Shown piece by piece: positions 16,628 through 25,421 of a stretch of 64,000 nt of DNA (its first letter is position 1; every line of letters begins with the position of its first letter). The DNA is from Armatimonadota bacterium. GTDB lineage: Bacteria; Armatimonadota; Fimbriimonadia; Fimbriimonadales; Fimbriimonadaceae. Below the pieces are notes generated by a model. It saw only the letters and a list, made by a program, of their open reading frames with translations, was not told where the DNA came from and made no database searches. Location: contig JAIUNY010000002.1 in NCBI GenBank assembly GCA_020161505.1, positions 1 to 64,000 on the forward strand. The letters are read 5' to 3'. Made by a program: the position numbers and the translations under genes.

Positions 16628-18058
16628 TTATCCGGTGCGGCGCATGCGACTGCTTAGGAGCTTGGTGCGATCTCGGTACTTGTTCACGGTTCGCCGCGCC
16701 ACCTTCACGCCTCGCTCTTCCAGCATCCGGGCGATGCGTTCATCACTCAGAGGGTTATTCGGGTTTTCGCTTTCCAGAATCTCCTCGATCATCCTCTGAA
16801 CCCGAAGCGCGGGTTTGAAGAAGATATCGAATCCAACGGTATCACCATTCACAATTTGGACAAACTTCCCTGCGGTGGCCCGGCTGATCGTGCTCTCATG
16901 GACGCCAAGATCCTTCGCGACTTGCGATCGGGTCAGGGGCATCAAGAAGCGATACTCGCCGGTTTTCACAAAGCCGCCCTGGTGCTCCACCAGATACTTC
17001 CCGATTCGAGCGAGCTGCTGACGGCGTTGGGTGAGGGCGTCCAAGAATCGCTGAGCGCGATCGACGAATTCGTTGACGTGACGTTTCTCCGCCGGATCGG
17101 CACTGCGCTTTTCCTCAAGCACTTTGCGACGTTTTTCGTAGGCCGGATTCACCCTCAGATGGATCGGCGAAGGACCAGGCACTTCGATGAGGAAGCCTGA
17201 CTCTTCAAGCGTGATGATGATGTCCGGCTGCGCGGGCATCGTTCGCTCCTTCACCGCGTGGCTGGAGTGCCCGGCAAATGATTCGCCCGGGAAGGGATTC
17301 AGGCTCAGGATGACATTGAGCGCCTCGTCCACCACCTCGGGAGCCGTGTTGTAGCATCGAGAGATGGCTCGCTTGTTGCGAGCAACCAGATCTTCCCAGT
17401 TTCGGCGCAGCATCACCCGGGCCAGTTTTTCGGCATCGGTGGTCGCGTTCCGGAGTTGAAGGAACAAACAGTCTCGAAGATCCTCCGCACCTACCCCCGC
17501 CGGTTCGCATTCGCGAAGAGCCGCGTAGACCAGTTCGGCATCTTCCAGAGCCATTTCACAGTCCAGAGCCGCTTCTTCGATGCTGCAGGTGATGTAGCCC
17601 CGCTCGTTGATGGAGCCGACCATATAGATCGCGAGATTCCAGAGGTGATCCGGGAGTCGGACGCGGAGCTGGGCCAGAAGGTGATCCCACAGACTATCCA
17701 CGCTGGAGGTGAGGTCGATCCAGTCCGGCTCGGTCTCATCGCGAGGAGTTGATCGGGTCAATTCGTAGTTTTCACCGCTGGGCTTGAGTTCGCTCGGTGC
17801 GACGGTTTTGAGAATCTCGTTGATCGTGAGGGGATCTTCGTAGTCGTCGATTCGCTCCAGGGCCGGATTCTCCATCAGCTCCGAGTCGATGGCTTGATCC
17901 AACTCGACTCCCGAGAGCTGGAGCAGCTGGCTCCCCAAAACAACCTTGGGATCCACTCGTTGGCTGGTGTTCAGCCGTGTCTTGGCGCTGGTTCGTAATC
18001 CGTGTCTCACCGCAATCTCCGTGTGTGGTTGGTGGTTCCGCATCCGTGCGGCCAACAC
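16628..18058 (-). CDS. rpoN: RNA polymerase sigma-54 factor
   Basis: This directs RNA polymerase to -24/-12 promoters that need an AAA+ activator. The 476-residue protein has the Gln/Leu-rich activator-interacting region (LGSQLLQLSGVELDQAIDSELMENPALE), an acidic linker and the core-binding region. The C-terminal DNA-binding part ends in the RpoN box (ARRTVNKYRD) about 15 residues before the end. The start at 18058 is GTG, and an in-frame ATG at 18043 is equally possible. No enhancer-binding activator gene is present in the window, so its regulon here is not evident. Confidence 0.94.
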   Translation of the reverse strand: MLAARMRNHQPHTEIAVRHGLRTSAKTRLNTSQRVDPKVVLGSQLLQLSGVELDQAIDSELMENPALERIDDYEDPLTINEILKTVAPSELKPSGENYELTRSTPRDETEPDWIDLTSSVDSLWDHLLAQLRVRLPDHLWNLAIYMVGSINERGYITCSIEEAALDCEMALEDAELVYAALRECEPAGVGAEDLRDCLFLQLRNATTDAEKLARVMLRRNWEDLVARNKRAISRCYNTAPEVVDEALNVILSLNPFPGESFAGHSSHAVKERTMPAQPDIIITLEESGFLIEVPGPSPIHLRVNPAYEKRRKVLEEKRSADPAEKRHVNEFVDRAQRFLDALTQRRQQLARIGKYLVEHQGGFVKTGEYRFLMPLTRSQVAKDLGVHESTISRATAGKFVQIVNGDTVGFDIFFKPALRVQRMIEEILESENPNNPLSDERIARMLEERGVKVARRTVNKYRDRTKLLSSRMRRTG

Positions 18059-18444
18059 TCTTGATCTTCGGAGGGTGAGAGAGGGGTTTAGATGATGCTT
18101 TTACGAGGATTCATCGCCGCTGGGTGGTTTGGCATGGGTGGATTCAACCGTATTGCGCAGCAACCCACCGAAATCCCGATTCGGCGGTGGGAGCTCTTTC
18201 GCTCATTGCCTCAATCACTTCTCGGCCCGTAGCACGGCAACACCTCTGCACGGAGATGAGTGCCCCGAGCCCGCGAGGGTCGGGTTCTGCCGCCTCTCAA
18301 CACGGAGACGAGCGAGGCGATCACACTTTGCCAAGCAATCTAGCTGCTTCCCCCAGCTTGAGCGCGACAGCACCACTCGCCGAACCCAAAGTGTGAGGAT
18401 GAGTCGCAATGAAGCCGCAATTTTCACCCCAGCGCCCGGGTCTT

Positions 18445-18496
18445 GTACTCGCCCTCTCCGAGCGTGTCTCGGGGAGGGTCCAAAGGCCGGGAGGTG
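18445..18496 (+). repeat. dispersed palindromic repeat, copy 1
   Basis: The core reads CGCCCTCTCCGAG, a short loop, then CTCGGGGAGGG, followed by CCAAAGGCCGGGAGG. The arms can pair over about nine bases. Near-identical copies lie at 22761-22813 and 22936-22989, and an inverted one at 44181-44211. Confidence 0.75.
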
Positions 18497-18544
18497 CCGC
18501 ACCCCACCTCGCCACGAACAAATGAACCCGCGACGACTCGTTCT

Positions 18545-18570
18545 CGACCTTGAGAGGATCGGGGCACCCC
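18545..18570 (-). repeat. diverged single copy of the inverted-repeat end found at 28186-28425
   Basis: The 3' half, GGATCGGGGCACCC, is the same as the right-hand inverted repeat at 28399-28425. The middle six bases differ, and I see no partner arm close by. Confidence 0.5.
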
Positions 18571-18606
18571 CCACGGGCGGTCCCCCGTGAGGTGCCATAA
18601 GAAAGC

Positions 18607-20703
18607 CTAGTAGTGCCAGTCCAGATCTTCCGCCTGCTTCGCATGGCGGATGATGAAGTCCCGACGCGGCTCGACCTTATCGCCCATCAGACGGCTGAAC
18701 ATCGCCTCGACCTCGGCATCGAATTCCTTATCGTAATTCACCCGAGTTAGGAACCGAGTCTCCGGATCCATCGTGGTGTCCGCGAGTTCGTCCGCGTTCA
18801 TCTCACCCAGACCCTTAAAGCGGCTCACCGAAACATTCTTGATCTTCAGGCCCTTGATGATCTCGTCTCGCTCTTCCAGCGTCATCGCGTAGAACCGCTC
18901 ATCCTTACCCGCGCGGATCACGTAGAGGGGCGGCTGAGCAAAGTAGAGATACCCTTCCGTGATCAACGGCTTCATGTAGCGATAGAAGAACGTGAGCAGC
19001 AACGTGCGAATGTGCTCGCCATCCACGTCGGCGTCCGTCATGATGATGATCTTGTGATAGCGCAGCTTTTCGAGGTCGAAGTGCTCGTTCTTCTTGCTCT
19101 TGCTCTCGGCGTCCATCGGCTGTTCGCCCTCATCCACCTGACCGCGACCCGTGGAGATATCAATTCCCGCACCCAGCGCGGCGATCAGCGACTTAATCTC
19201 CTCGTTGTCCAGGGCCTTGTCAATCCGAGCGCGCTCGACGTTCAGAATCTTGCCTCGCAGAGGAAGAACCGCTTGCGTCATCCGGTCGCGGGCGCCCTTT
19301 ACCGTGCCGCCTGCCGAGTCGCCTTCAACCAGGAACAACTCACACTCGGTCGAATTCTTGCTCACGCAGTCGCTCAGTTTGCCCGGAAGGCCAAAACTGT
19401 CCATCGCCGAACTCCGCTTGACCGCTTCCGCTGCCTTGCGAGCAGCCTCACGCGCCCGCTGAGCCGTCTGAGACTTCTCAACAATCCGCTTGCCAACCGC
19501 AGGATTCTCTTCCAGATAGGTCGCCAAACCATCGCCCACGAGCGAGTTTGTTGCACCCTGAACTTCGGGGGTCACGAGCTTGACCTTGTCCTGGGAGTTG
19601 TAGCTCGGATTCTGAATCTTCAGCGAGATCACCGCGCTCACGCCTTCTGCGACATCATCTGCCGTGAAGTTCTTGTCCTTCTCCTTCAGAATGTTCATCT
19701 TCCGGGCGTAGCTATTGATCACCCGAGTCAGAGCCTGACCAAAACCGGAAACGTGGGTTCCTCCGTCGGGTTGGTGGATGTTGTTGCAGTAAGCCAGGAT
19801 ATTCGTGTGGAATCCCGTGTTGTACTGAATCGCCACCTCGATCTCCATATCCTCCCGGACTCGGTGGAAATAGATCGGCTTGTGGATCGAATCCTCTGAC
19901 TCGTTCACGTCTTCAACAAGCTGAACAATGCCTCGCTCGAAGAAATACTCTTCGTTCGTATCCGGAGCGTTTTCGTTCTCAAAAATGAATCGAACCGAAG
20001 GGTTCAGGTACGCAAGCTCCTTCATCCGGCGACGAATGATCGTCGGATCATGCTCGGTCGCCGTGAGGGCCGTGCCATCCGGTTTCCACTGCTGCTTGGT
20101 GCCGGTGGAATCCGCTTTGCCGATCACCGTAACTTCGGTCTTCGGCACACCGGCTTCGTATCGCTGCTGATAAACCTTGCCGTCGCGCTTGACCGTCGAG
20201 AGCATCCACGCCGAGAGCGCGTTCGTACAGCTGATCCCGACGCCGTGGAGACCACCCGAAACCTTGTATCCGCCGCCATCCCCGAACTTACCGCCCGCGT
20301 GGAGCTTGGTCATGATGACCTGGAGCGCACTTACCCCTTCCTTCTTGTGGATGTCGACCGGAATCCCCCGACCGTTGTCCTCTACGCTGATCGAGCCGTC
20401 GGTGTACATCACCACGGTGATCGTGTCGCAGTGACCCGCCATCGCTTCGTCCACTGCGTTGTCCAACGCCTCGCGGAACATCTGGTGGAGACCTTTCTTG
20501 CCGTTGTCCCCCACATACATGCCCGGGCGCTTTCGAACCGCTTCCAAGCCCTCAAGCACCGTGATGCTGCTCGCATCATAGTTGCCTTCAACCTTCTTGG
20601 TCAGCTTGTCGTCTTCGGTCGCCTCGCGGGAAGTTTGGCTTTCCTCAACCGGGGTCGTAGACTCCTCGTCGGGCGTCTGATCCAGATCTTTCTCGTCACT
20701 CAT
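18607..20703 (-). CDS. gyrB: DNA gyrase subunit B
   Basis: This is the ATPase subunit of the type II topoisomerase that introduces negative supercoils. The 698-residue protein has the GHKL ATPase motifs (FREALDNAVDEAMAGH; DNGRGIPVDIH; GGLHGVGISCTNALS). It also has the transducer region and a TOPRIM domain with LVEGDSAGG and TDADVDGEHIRTLLLTFFYR. The C-terminal region ends PRRDFI...DLDWHY. An acidic extension of about 40 residues precedes the usual N-terminus. The ATG at 20703 is preferred, and a GTG at 20712 adds three residues. No clear Shine-Dalgarno is present. A hairpin with a U-run lies directly upstream. ParE is less likely because KILNVERARIDKAL is GyrB-like. Confidence 0.93.
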   Translation of the reverse strand: MSDEKDLDQTPDEESTTPVEESQTSREATEDDKLTKKVEGNYDASSITVLEGLEAVRKRPGMYVGDNGKKGLHQMFREALDNAVDEAMAGHCDTITVVMYTDGSISVEDNGRGIPVDIHKKEGVSALQVIMTKLHAGGKFGDGGGYKVSGGLHGVGISCTNALSAWMLSTVKRDGKVYQQRYEAGVPKTEVTVIGKADSTGTKQQWKPDGTALTATEHDPTIIRRRMKELAYLNPSVRFIFENENAPDTNEEYFFERGIVQLVEDVNESEDSIHKPIYFHRVREDMEIEVAIQYNTGFHTNILAYCNNIHQPDGGTHVSGFGQALTRVINSYARKMNILKEKDKNFTADDVAEGVSAVISLKIQNPSYNSQDKVKLVTPEVQGATNSLVGDGLATYLEENPAVGKRIVEKSQTAQRAREAARKAAEAVKRSSAMDSFGLPGKLSDCVSKNSTECELFLVEGDSAGGTVKGARDRMTQAVLPLRGKILNVERARIDKALDNEEIKSLIAALGAGIDISTGRGQVDEGEQPMDAESKSKKNEHFDLEKLRYHKIIIMTDADVDGEHIRTLLLTFFYRYMKPLITEGYLYFAQPPLYVIRAGKDERFYAMTLEERDEIIKGLKIKNVSVSRFKGLGEMNADELADTTMDPETRFLTRVNYDKEFDAEVEAMFSRLMGDKVEPRRDFIIRHAKQAEDLDWHY

Positions 20704-20712
20704 GGGGGTCAC

Positions 20713-20735
20713 AAAAATGAGGCGATTTCCGCCTC
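20713..20735 (-). terminator. terminator-like hairpin directly upstream of gyrB
   Basis: Read on the minus strand, GAGGCG, a 5-base loop and CGCCTC are followed by ATTTTT. The U-run ends at 20713, next to the possible GTG start of gyrB at 20712. It may end transcripts from the GNAT gene. If the gyrB promoter lies further upstream, it would sit in the gyrB leader. Confidence 0.55.
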
Positions 20736-20809
20736 GTCGAATACTCGTAGGATACCCGGGATCGGGAACCTCATTTAAGGACGCACAGAGCGGCCCAGAG
20801 GGCGCGAAA

Positions 20810-21379
20810 TCACGCCTTCCAGCTTTTGTTTCCGCCGCTCAAAGAAAGCCATCGTTCTCTCGTCAAAAACGTCATCACGTGGTCGTGGTACGCGCCGCGT
20901 TTCCAATACTCACCCGGAATAATCCCCGCGATTTCGTACCCCGACTTCGCCTGCATTTTCGCGCTCAACTGGTTACCACCCAAGTATCCGCTCCGCAGAA
21001 TCCGCAGCCCCAGCACGGTGAACGCATACCACGCTCTCAGTTGGGCCGCTTCGGTGCCATACCCCTGCCCCCGATACTCCTTCGGCCCGATCAACGACCC
21101 CGAATGAGCGGTTTTGTGCTTGTGGTCAATCCGATGCAGATCCGAGTTGCCGATGTGGGTGCCGTCCAGCAGCTCAATCGCAAACAGGAACTCCTCCTTG
21201 TTCTTGCTCGTCACCGAGTCGAACCAATTCTTCTCTTGCAACCGGGACATCGGCTCATCGCCGCCAAGAATCCACTCGCTCACGTCCGGATCGTTGATCC
21301 AACGCAGGCAATTCTCAAAGTGCTTCGCCTCATCCAGAGGCACCAGACGCACCCGCTCCGATTCCCAGCCGTATCCCAT
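20810..21379 (-). CDS. GNAT family N-acetyltransferase (RimJ/RimL-like)
   Basis: This 189-residue protein has the RimJ/RimL-type start (SERVRLVPLDEAKHFENCLRW) and INDPDVSEW. The acetyl-CoA motif is GPKEYRGQGYGTEAAQLRAWYAF (residues 98-120), followed by LGLRILRSGYLGGNQLSAKMQAKSGYEIAG. Members acetylate N-terminal amines of ribosomal proteins or small amines, and the acceptor here is unknown. It is upstream of gyrB on the same strand and divergent from serS, with 85 bases between. Confidence 0.85.
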   Translation of the reverse strand: MGYGWESERVRLVPLDEAKHFENCLRWINDPDVSEWILGGDEPMSRLQEKNWFDSVTSKNKEEFLFAIELLDGTHIGNSDLHRIDHKHKTAHSGSLIGPKEYRGQGYGTEAAQLRAWYAFTVLGLRILRSGYLGGNQLSAKMQAKSGYEIAGIIPGEYWKRGAYHDHVMTFLTRERWLSLSGGNKSWKA

Positions 21380-21464
21380 CCAACCAGTCTACCGCCCGGA
21401 TTTATGCCGGGTCACTTGCCGGGGCTGGGGCGATTTTTGGCTCCCCTGGTACTCTCGGGGGGCC

Positions 21465-22742
21465 ATGCTCGACCGAAAACTGATTCGAGAAAACCCCGAT
21501 GCCGTCCGTGCCGGAGCCGCCCGAAAGGGAATCCAAGCCCCTGTCGATGAATTCTTGCGCGTAGACGAGTCATGGCGATCCATCCTGCGCGAACTGGAGC
21601 AATCCCAGGCGGAGATGAACCGAATCAGTAAGTCGATCGGCCAACTCATGGCGAGCGGTCAGAAGGACGAGGCCGAAAAGGCCAAAGCCGAAACCGCCGC
21701 GATCAAAGAGAAAATCAAATCTCTGGAGCCCCAAGAGCGCGAGCTGGAAGCCCAACTCAACGCCCTCGAACTCCAGTTCCCCAACATGCCCCACCCCACC
21801 GTTCCCGACGGAAAAACTCCCGAGGAAAACGTCGAGGTTCGCGCCTGGGGCACCAAGCCCGAAGGCACCTTCAAAGCTCACTGGGAGATCGCCGACGAAC
21901 TCAAGCTCATCGACTTTGAAGCAGCCAGCAAGATTTCCGGCTCCGGATTCGCCGTTTACACGGGCTGGGGATCCAAGCTGGTGCGCGCGCTCATCAACTT
22001 CATGCTCGATCTTCAAAGCGATCGCAACGGCTACTCGGAGGTCTATCCGCCCGCGCTTGTCACCAGCGAATCGCTGGTGGGAACCGGCAACCTGCCCAAG
22101 TTCGCCGACGATCTCTACTCCACCAAGGACGATCTCTGGCTGATCCCCACCGCCGAGGTGCCCGTCACCAACCTGCTCCGCGATGAGATCCTGGAGCCGT
22201 GGCAACTGCCGATCAAGTACGCCGCCTACACGCCCTGCTTCCGCCGAGAAGCTGGTGCGGCAGGTCGCGACACGCGTGGCATTCTGCGCATGCACCAGTT
22301 CGACAAGATTGAGCTGGTCAAATACTGCGCCGCCGAGGTGAGCTACGATGAGCTTGAGAGCCTGGTCGAAGATGCCGAAAGCGTTCTCCAAGCCCTCGGC
22401 TTGCACTACCGGGTTCTACTCCTGTGCGCCGGGGATATGGGCGACAAAGGCTGCAAGTGCTACGACCTCGAAGTCTGGGCTCCTGGTGAGGGTCGCTACC
22501 TCGAAGTCAGTTCCTGCACGAACTTCGAAGCCTTCCAAGCCCGCCGCGCCAACATCCGGTATCGCCCGACCGAAGGTGCCAGCCCCGAGCCGGTGCACAT
22601 CCTCAACGGCTCCGGTCTTGCGGTTCCTCGCCTGCTCGTCGCTCTGCTCGAGACGTACCGCCAAGAAGACGGCTCCATCGCCATCCCCGAACCCCTTCGC
22701 CGCTACCTCGGCACCGACGTCATCCCGGCTCCCGGGAACTGA
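21465..22742 (+). CDS. serS: serine--tRNA ligase
   Basis: This class II aminoacyl-tRNA synthetase charges tRNA-Ser. The 425-residue protein begins MLDRKLIRENPDAVRAGAAR. A long antiparallel coiled-coil tRNA-binding arm covers residues 40-100. The class II motifs follow: motif 2 around PCFRREAGAAGRDTRG and motif 3 NGSGLAVPRLLVALLETY. LIPTAEVPVTNL is also diagnostic. The frame stays open upstream to 21114, but that sequence is antisense to the GNAT gene, so I start at 21465. Confidence 0.95.
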   Translation: MLDRKLIRENPDAVRAGAARKGIQAPVDEFLRVDESWRSILRELEQSQAEMNRISKSIGQLMASGQKDEAEKAKAETAAIKEKIKSLEPQERELEAQLNALELQFPNMPHPTVPDGKTPEENVEVRAWGTKPEGTFKAHWEIADELKLIDFEAASKISGSGFAVYTGWGSKLVRALINFMLDLQSDRNGYSEVYPPALVTSESLVGTGNLPKFADDLYSTKDDLWLIPTAEVPVTNLLRDEILEPWQLPIKYAAYTPCFRREAGAAGRDTRGILRMHQFDKIELVKYCAAEVSYDELESLVEDAESVLQALGLHYRVLLLCAGDMGDKGCKCYDLEVWAPGEGRYLEVSSCTNFEAFQARRANIRYRPTEGASPEPVHILNGSGLAVPRLLVALLETYRQEDGSIAIPEPLRRYLGTDVIPAPGN

Positions 22743-22760
22743 GGCTGACTGCTAAGTCTT

Positions 22761-22813
22761 GGACTCGCCCTCTCCGAGCTTGCCTCGGGGAGCGTGGCCA
22801 AAGGCCGGGGGGG
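22761..22813 (+). repeat. dispersed palindromic repeat, copy 2
   Basis: GGACTCGCCCTCTCCGAG, CTTGC, CTCGGGGAG, then GGCCAAAGGCCGGGG. The stem is nine base pairs with one G-T wobble. Confidence 0.8.
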
Positions 22814-22935
22814 CTGGCGTGAAAGTGACTCCGGCGCGGGCGGCCCCCCTCCATGCCTTCCCCAAGGGATGAGGGAGAAACCGTGATTGAGAGCTTGTTG
22901 GCTTTACCTGAGCTTGGCCCCCGGAGCTGATTCTC

Positions 22936-22989
22936 GGACTCGCCCTCTCCGAGCTTGCCTCGGGGAGGGTGGCCAAAGGCCGGGAGGGG
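22936..22989 (+). repeat. dispersed palindromic repeat, copy 3
   Basis: This is nearly identical to copy 2 over about 50 bases and in the same orientation 175 bases further on. It differs by GGGTGG for GCGTGG after the hairpin and in the length of the final G-run. Confidence 0.8.
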
Positions 22990-23023
22990 CCAGCTCACCA
23001 CCCCATTGAGCTGCCGCGACCCC

Positions 23024-25315
23024 CTACGGCTGAGCCCGAGCGATTGGCAGAATCCGCAGACCCGTGAGCGTCGCCTTCTGAGCCCCCCGGTTCACAATCC
23101 GGATGTACCGCCCCTGAACCGTCTCGGCGAACACCGTCCCCGTTAGACGATTCCCGTTCTTCACCCCGTACTTGCGGAAGAACCGCGCGCCATCCGCTTC
23201 GCGGAACCACACCTGGGCGATCTCGGGGCGCTGACTCGTTTTGTAGAATGACATCTCATATTGGGCCAATGGCGCGCTTGCCAAGACATCGAATTCGATC
23301 CCGCCAAACAACCGATCCCGACCCAAATCGATCTCCAGCCACTGCTCAGGAAAGAGATCAAGCGTCGTGGCCGGATCACCATCCACAAGCGCAATCAACT
23401 CCGCGGGGAACCGCCCGGCCGAATCCACCACGAGCTTGTCCCGAGCCAAATCCTCCTTCAAATCCAAGGGGTCGCTGGGCAAGGAGAACCGAACCTCTAC
23501 CGAAGGCATCCCCGAGTTTCCTCGGTACATCCAATCCGCAAGCTGCCAGGCCGCGACCCAAGCCGTCGCCGACGCCCCGCCCCGAGTAGCCCGAACCAAA
23601 AGCCAGGATCCAGAGCCATCCCGCTGAACGTTCTTGAGTAACGGCTCGCGCTTCTCCGGACTCAGAACCGCGATTCCGCCCGACCGCGTGTTGTCTTTGG
23701 CCAACGCGGGTCCAAGACCGCTCGGCGACCACGCGAACACTTCGATATCCGCGTTTGAAAGCGGTCGACCGCCCAGCGTCGCCGCCCGCACCATCAGGCC
23801 AGCACCGAGCTTCGACCACGGGGTCTCCCGGGCCGCACCACGCTTGCCAAGATTCGCCTGCAGGTATCCCACTTCTGTTCGACTCAGCAGCCCATTCTCC
23901 CAAAGCGGAATTGGGTCACCGACCGGTCGGGTGGTGTCATGCGGCGGAAGCTCCAGCGCAGGAACCCTCAACCCATCGTCCCGCGTATCCGGGAGCCAGC
24001 CATAGTGGAACGGCACTTCCGGATCAAACGGTGCCGCATCGCTCGGAGGCTTCGCCATCCCGGCGCTGAACGGAGACATCGCCCGACTGGTTCGGATCAG
24101 GGCATCCATCATGGGATTCCCGGCATCTAAGTTGCTCAAATCCACTCGGACGTCCGCACTCGCGGGATCCAGCACCATGCGCAGCCGCTCCTGAGCCCCG
24201 TGCGGAGCAAATCCATACCGACTGAAAGGCAATAATTGACCGTTCAGTCTCCGCAGAATCATCTGGTACAGCCCCAACACTTCGCCCTTCGGGGCGAGCT
24301 GCCGGAGTTTGGTGAGACCGGCATCATCAGCTTCAAAACTCACCCCGAGACCACCGACTCTTGCCTCAAGGGCGTTGTTGCTCGGAGTGTTGTCGCCGGT
24401 CAGTTCAAGTTCTGCCCGAATATCGGGCTGACCCGGGATGGTTTCCAGAGGATTGATAGCCACATTGAAGGGGATCAAGCGCGTCTGCCCCGGCTCCAGA
24501 GCAGGAACCGGAACACTGATCGCCCCCAACTTCCCCGCCGTCACCGAAAGCCTGGTTTCGCTGGTCGTCACCGTTCCGATGTTCTTGACCACCGCCCGCC
24601 AGGATCTCTCCCAGCCCGGGGTGGAGGTTGGCTGAGTCGGCTCAACCACCAAGAGAGCCAGGTCTGCGCCATCCGCTTCGCCTTGCTCGACCTCAACTTC
24701 CAGCCGGGGACGCTCCGCCGACCATTCGCCACTCAAAACCGCAAATTCTTGCTGAGACTCCAAGCGAAACCCAAAGTTCCGCGTAGGATTGTCGATCATC
24801 GCCTGAACCGCTTGGGCCAGCCCATCGACAATCAAAAAGTCCCCGTCTTCCCGCACGACAAAGCCATTGATTCGTCGGGCATCTTGCTCAGCAGAGGCTC
24901 CAGCGCTCGCCCAGCGCAGCCCCTGGCGCCCGGTCAGGCCATCTTTCCAAGTCGATTCGCCCATCGGAGGATTCGCCGGGTCAATTCGGTCGAATCGCAT
25001 CGTTCGACCCGAGCCCTCTGCCCACGGCTGAAGCATTCGACTGATGATGAGATCCGTGGGAACCGTGCCCCGCGACATCCTCAGCACCAGCCGAGCCGAC
25101 TTCACCCGACTCCCCGCAGGGTAGGCGTAGTCGAGATGCGGGAACCGGAATAAACCGACTTTCCCTGGCCCCACCACCACTGCAGGCTCACGTCCGAAAT
25201 TGGTATCGGGAGCCGACCGGTCCAAAAACGTGTCCGCGACCGGGCTCAGCAGGTGACGGGGAATCTCCGGCTCTCCGACCTGACCCAGCAAATACGCGAG
25301 GGGCAACATAAGCAT
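23024..25315 (-). CDS. large exported protein with DNRLRE-like, CARDB-like and F5/8-type-like regions
   Basis: This 763-residue protein begins with a short hydrophobic leader (MLMLPLAYLLGQVGEPEIP). Residues about 25-210 resemble the DNRLRE domain of bacterial surface proteins (SPVADTFLDRSAPDTNFG; ARLVLRMSRG; GFRLESQQ). A CARDB-like region follows (WRAVVKNIGTVTTSETRLSV; LEPGQTRLIPFNVAINP). The last 150 residues (AGRFPAELIALVDGDPATTLDL...GRYIRIVNRG) resemble a discoidin or F5/8-type carbohydrate-binding fold. The middle is unassigned. No catalytic motif is visible, so a structural or binding role is likely. In-frame upstream starts to 25369 lack support. Confidence 0.8.
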   Translation of the reverse strand: MLMLPLAYLLGQVGEPEIPRHLLSPVADTFLDRSAPDTNFGREPAVVVGPGKVGLFRFPHLDYAYPAGSRVKSARLVLRMSRGTVPTDLIISRMLQPWAEGSGRTMRFDRIDPANPPMGESTWKDGLTGRQGLRWASAGASAEQDARRINGFVVREDGDFLIVDGLAQAVQAMIDNPTRNFGFRLESQQEFAVLSGEWSAERPRLEVEVEQGEADGADLALLVVEPTQPTSTPGWERSWRAVVKNIGTVTTSETRLSVTAGKLGAISVPVPALEPGQTRLIPFNVAINPLETIPGQPDIRAELELTGDNTPSNNALEARVGGLGVSFEADDAGLTKLRQLAPKGEVLGLYQMILRRLNGQLLPFSRYGFAPHGAQERLRMVLDPASADVRVDLSNLDAGNPMMDALIRTSRAMSPFSAGMAKPPSDAAPFDPEVPFHYGWLPDTRDDGLRVPALELPPHDTTRPVGDPIPLWENGLLSRTEVGYLQANLGKRGAARETPWSKLGAGLMVRAATLGGRPLSNADIEVFAWSPSGLGPALAKDNTRSGGIAVLSPEKREPLLKNVQRDGSGSWLLVRATRGGASATAWVAAWQLADWMYRGNSGMPSVEVRFSLPSDPLDLKEDLARDKLVVDSAGRFPAELIALVDGDPATTLDLFPEQWLEIDLGRDRLFGGIEFDVLASAPLAQYEMSFYKTSQRPEIAQVWFREADGARFFRKYGVKNGNRLTGTVFAETVQGRYIRIVNRGAQKATLTGLRILPIARAQP

Positions 25316-25363
25316 GATTCTAGCGTAAAGACGATCCGCCGAACCCGACGCATCATTCTCCAC

Positions 25364-25400
25364 CAACAAAACGGCCCCTCAGGTCTTCACCCGAGGGGCC
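25364..25400 (-). terminator. rho-independent terminator after the beta-barrel-like gene
   Basis: On the minus strand GGCCCCTC (25400-25393), a 12-base loop and GAGGGGCC (25380-25373) are followed by GTTTTGTT. It lies 22 bases past the stop of the gene at 25422-25925. Confidence 0.85.
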
Positions 25401-25421
25401 ATCTCGCTCGAACAAGCTCGG

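Larger units (their letters stand above)
18059..18606. other. 548-base gap with dispersed repeats, no supported gene
   Basis: The open frames here on both strands are Arg/Pro/Ser-rich, overlap each other and resemble no protein. The right half contains a copy of the palindromic repeat (18445-18496) and a diverged half of the inverted-repeat element (18545-18570). The left part should hold the rpoN promoter, but I could not fix one. Confidence 0.6.
22743..23023. other. 281-base gap made largely of repeats
   Basis: The region between the converging serS and DNRLRE-type genes holds two copies of the palindromic repeat in the same orientation (22761-22813 and 22936-22989), separated by about 120 bases of C-rich sequence. 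No gene or T-run terminator is seen. Confidence 0.6.

Noticed and set aside
18129-18598. Overlapping open frames on both strands in the rpoN-gyrB gap
   Set aside because: They contain the dispersed repeats, are of poor composition and have no support on either strand.
22741-23000. Possible CRISPR array or tandem repeat
   Set aside because: Only two copies 175 bases apart, in the same orientation and each internally palindromic, with more copies elsewhere. This is a dispersed repeat, not a repeat-spacer array.
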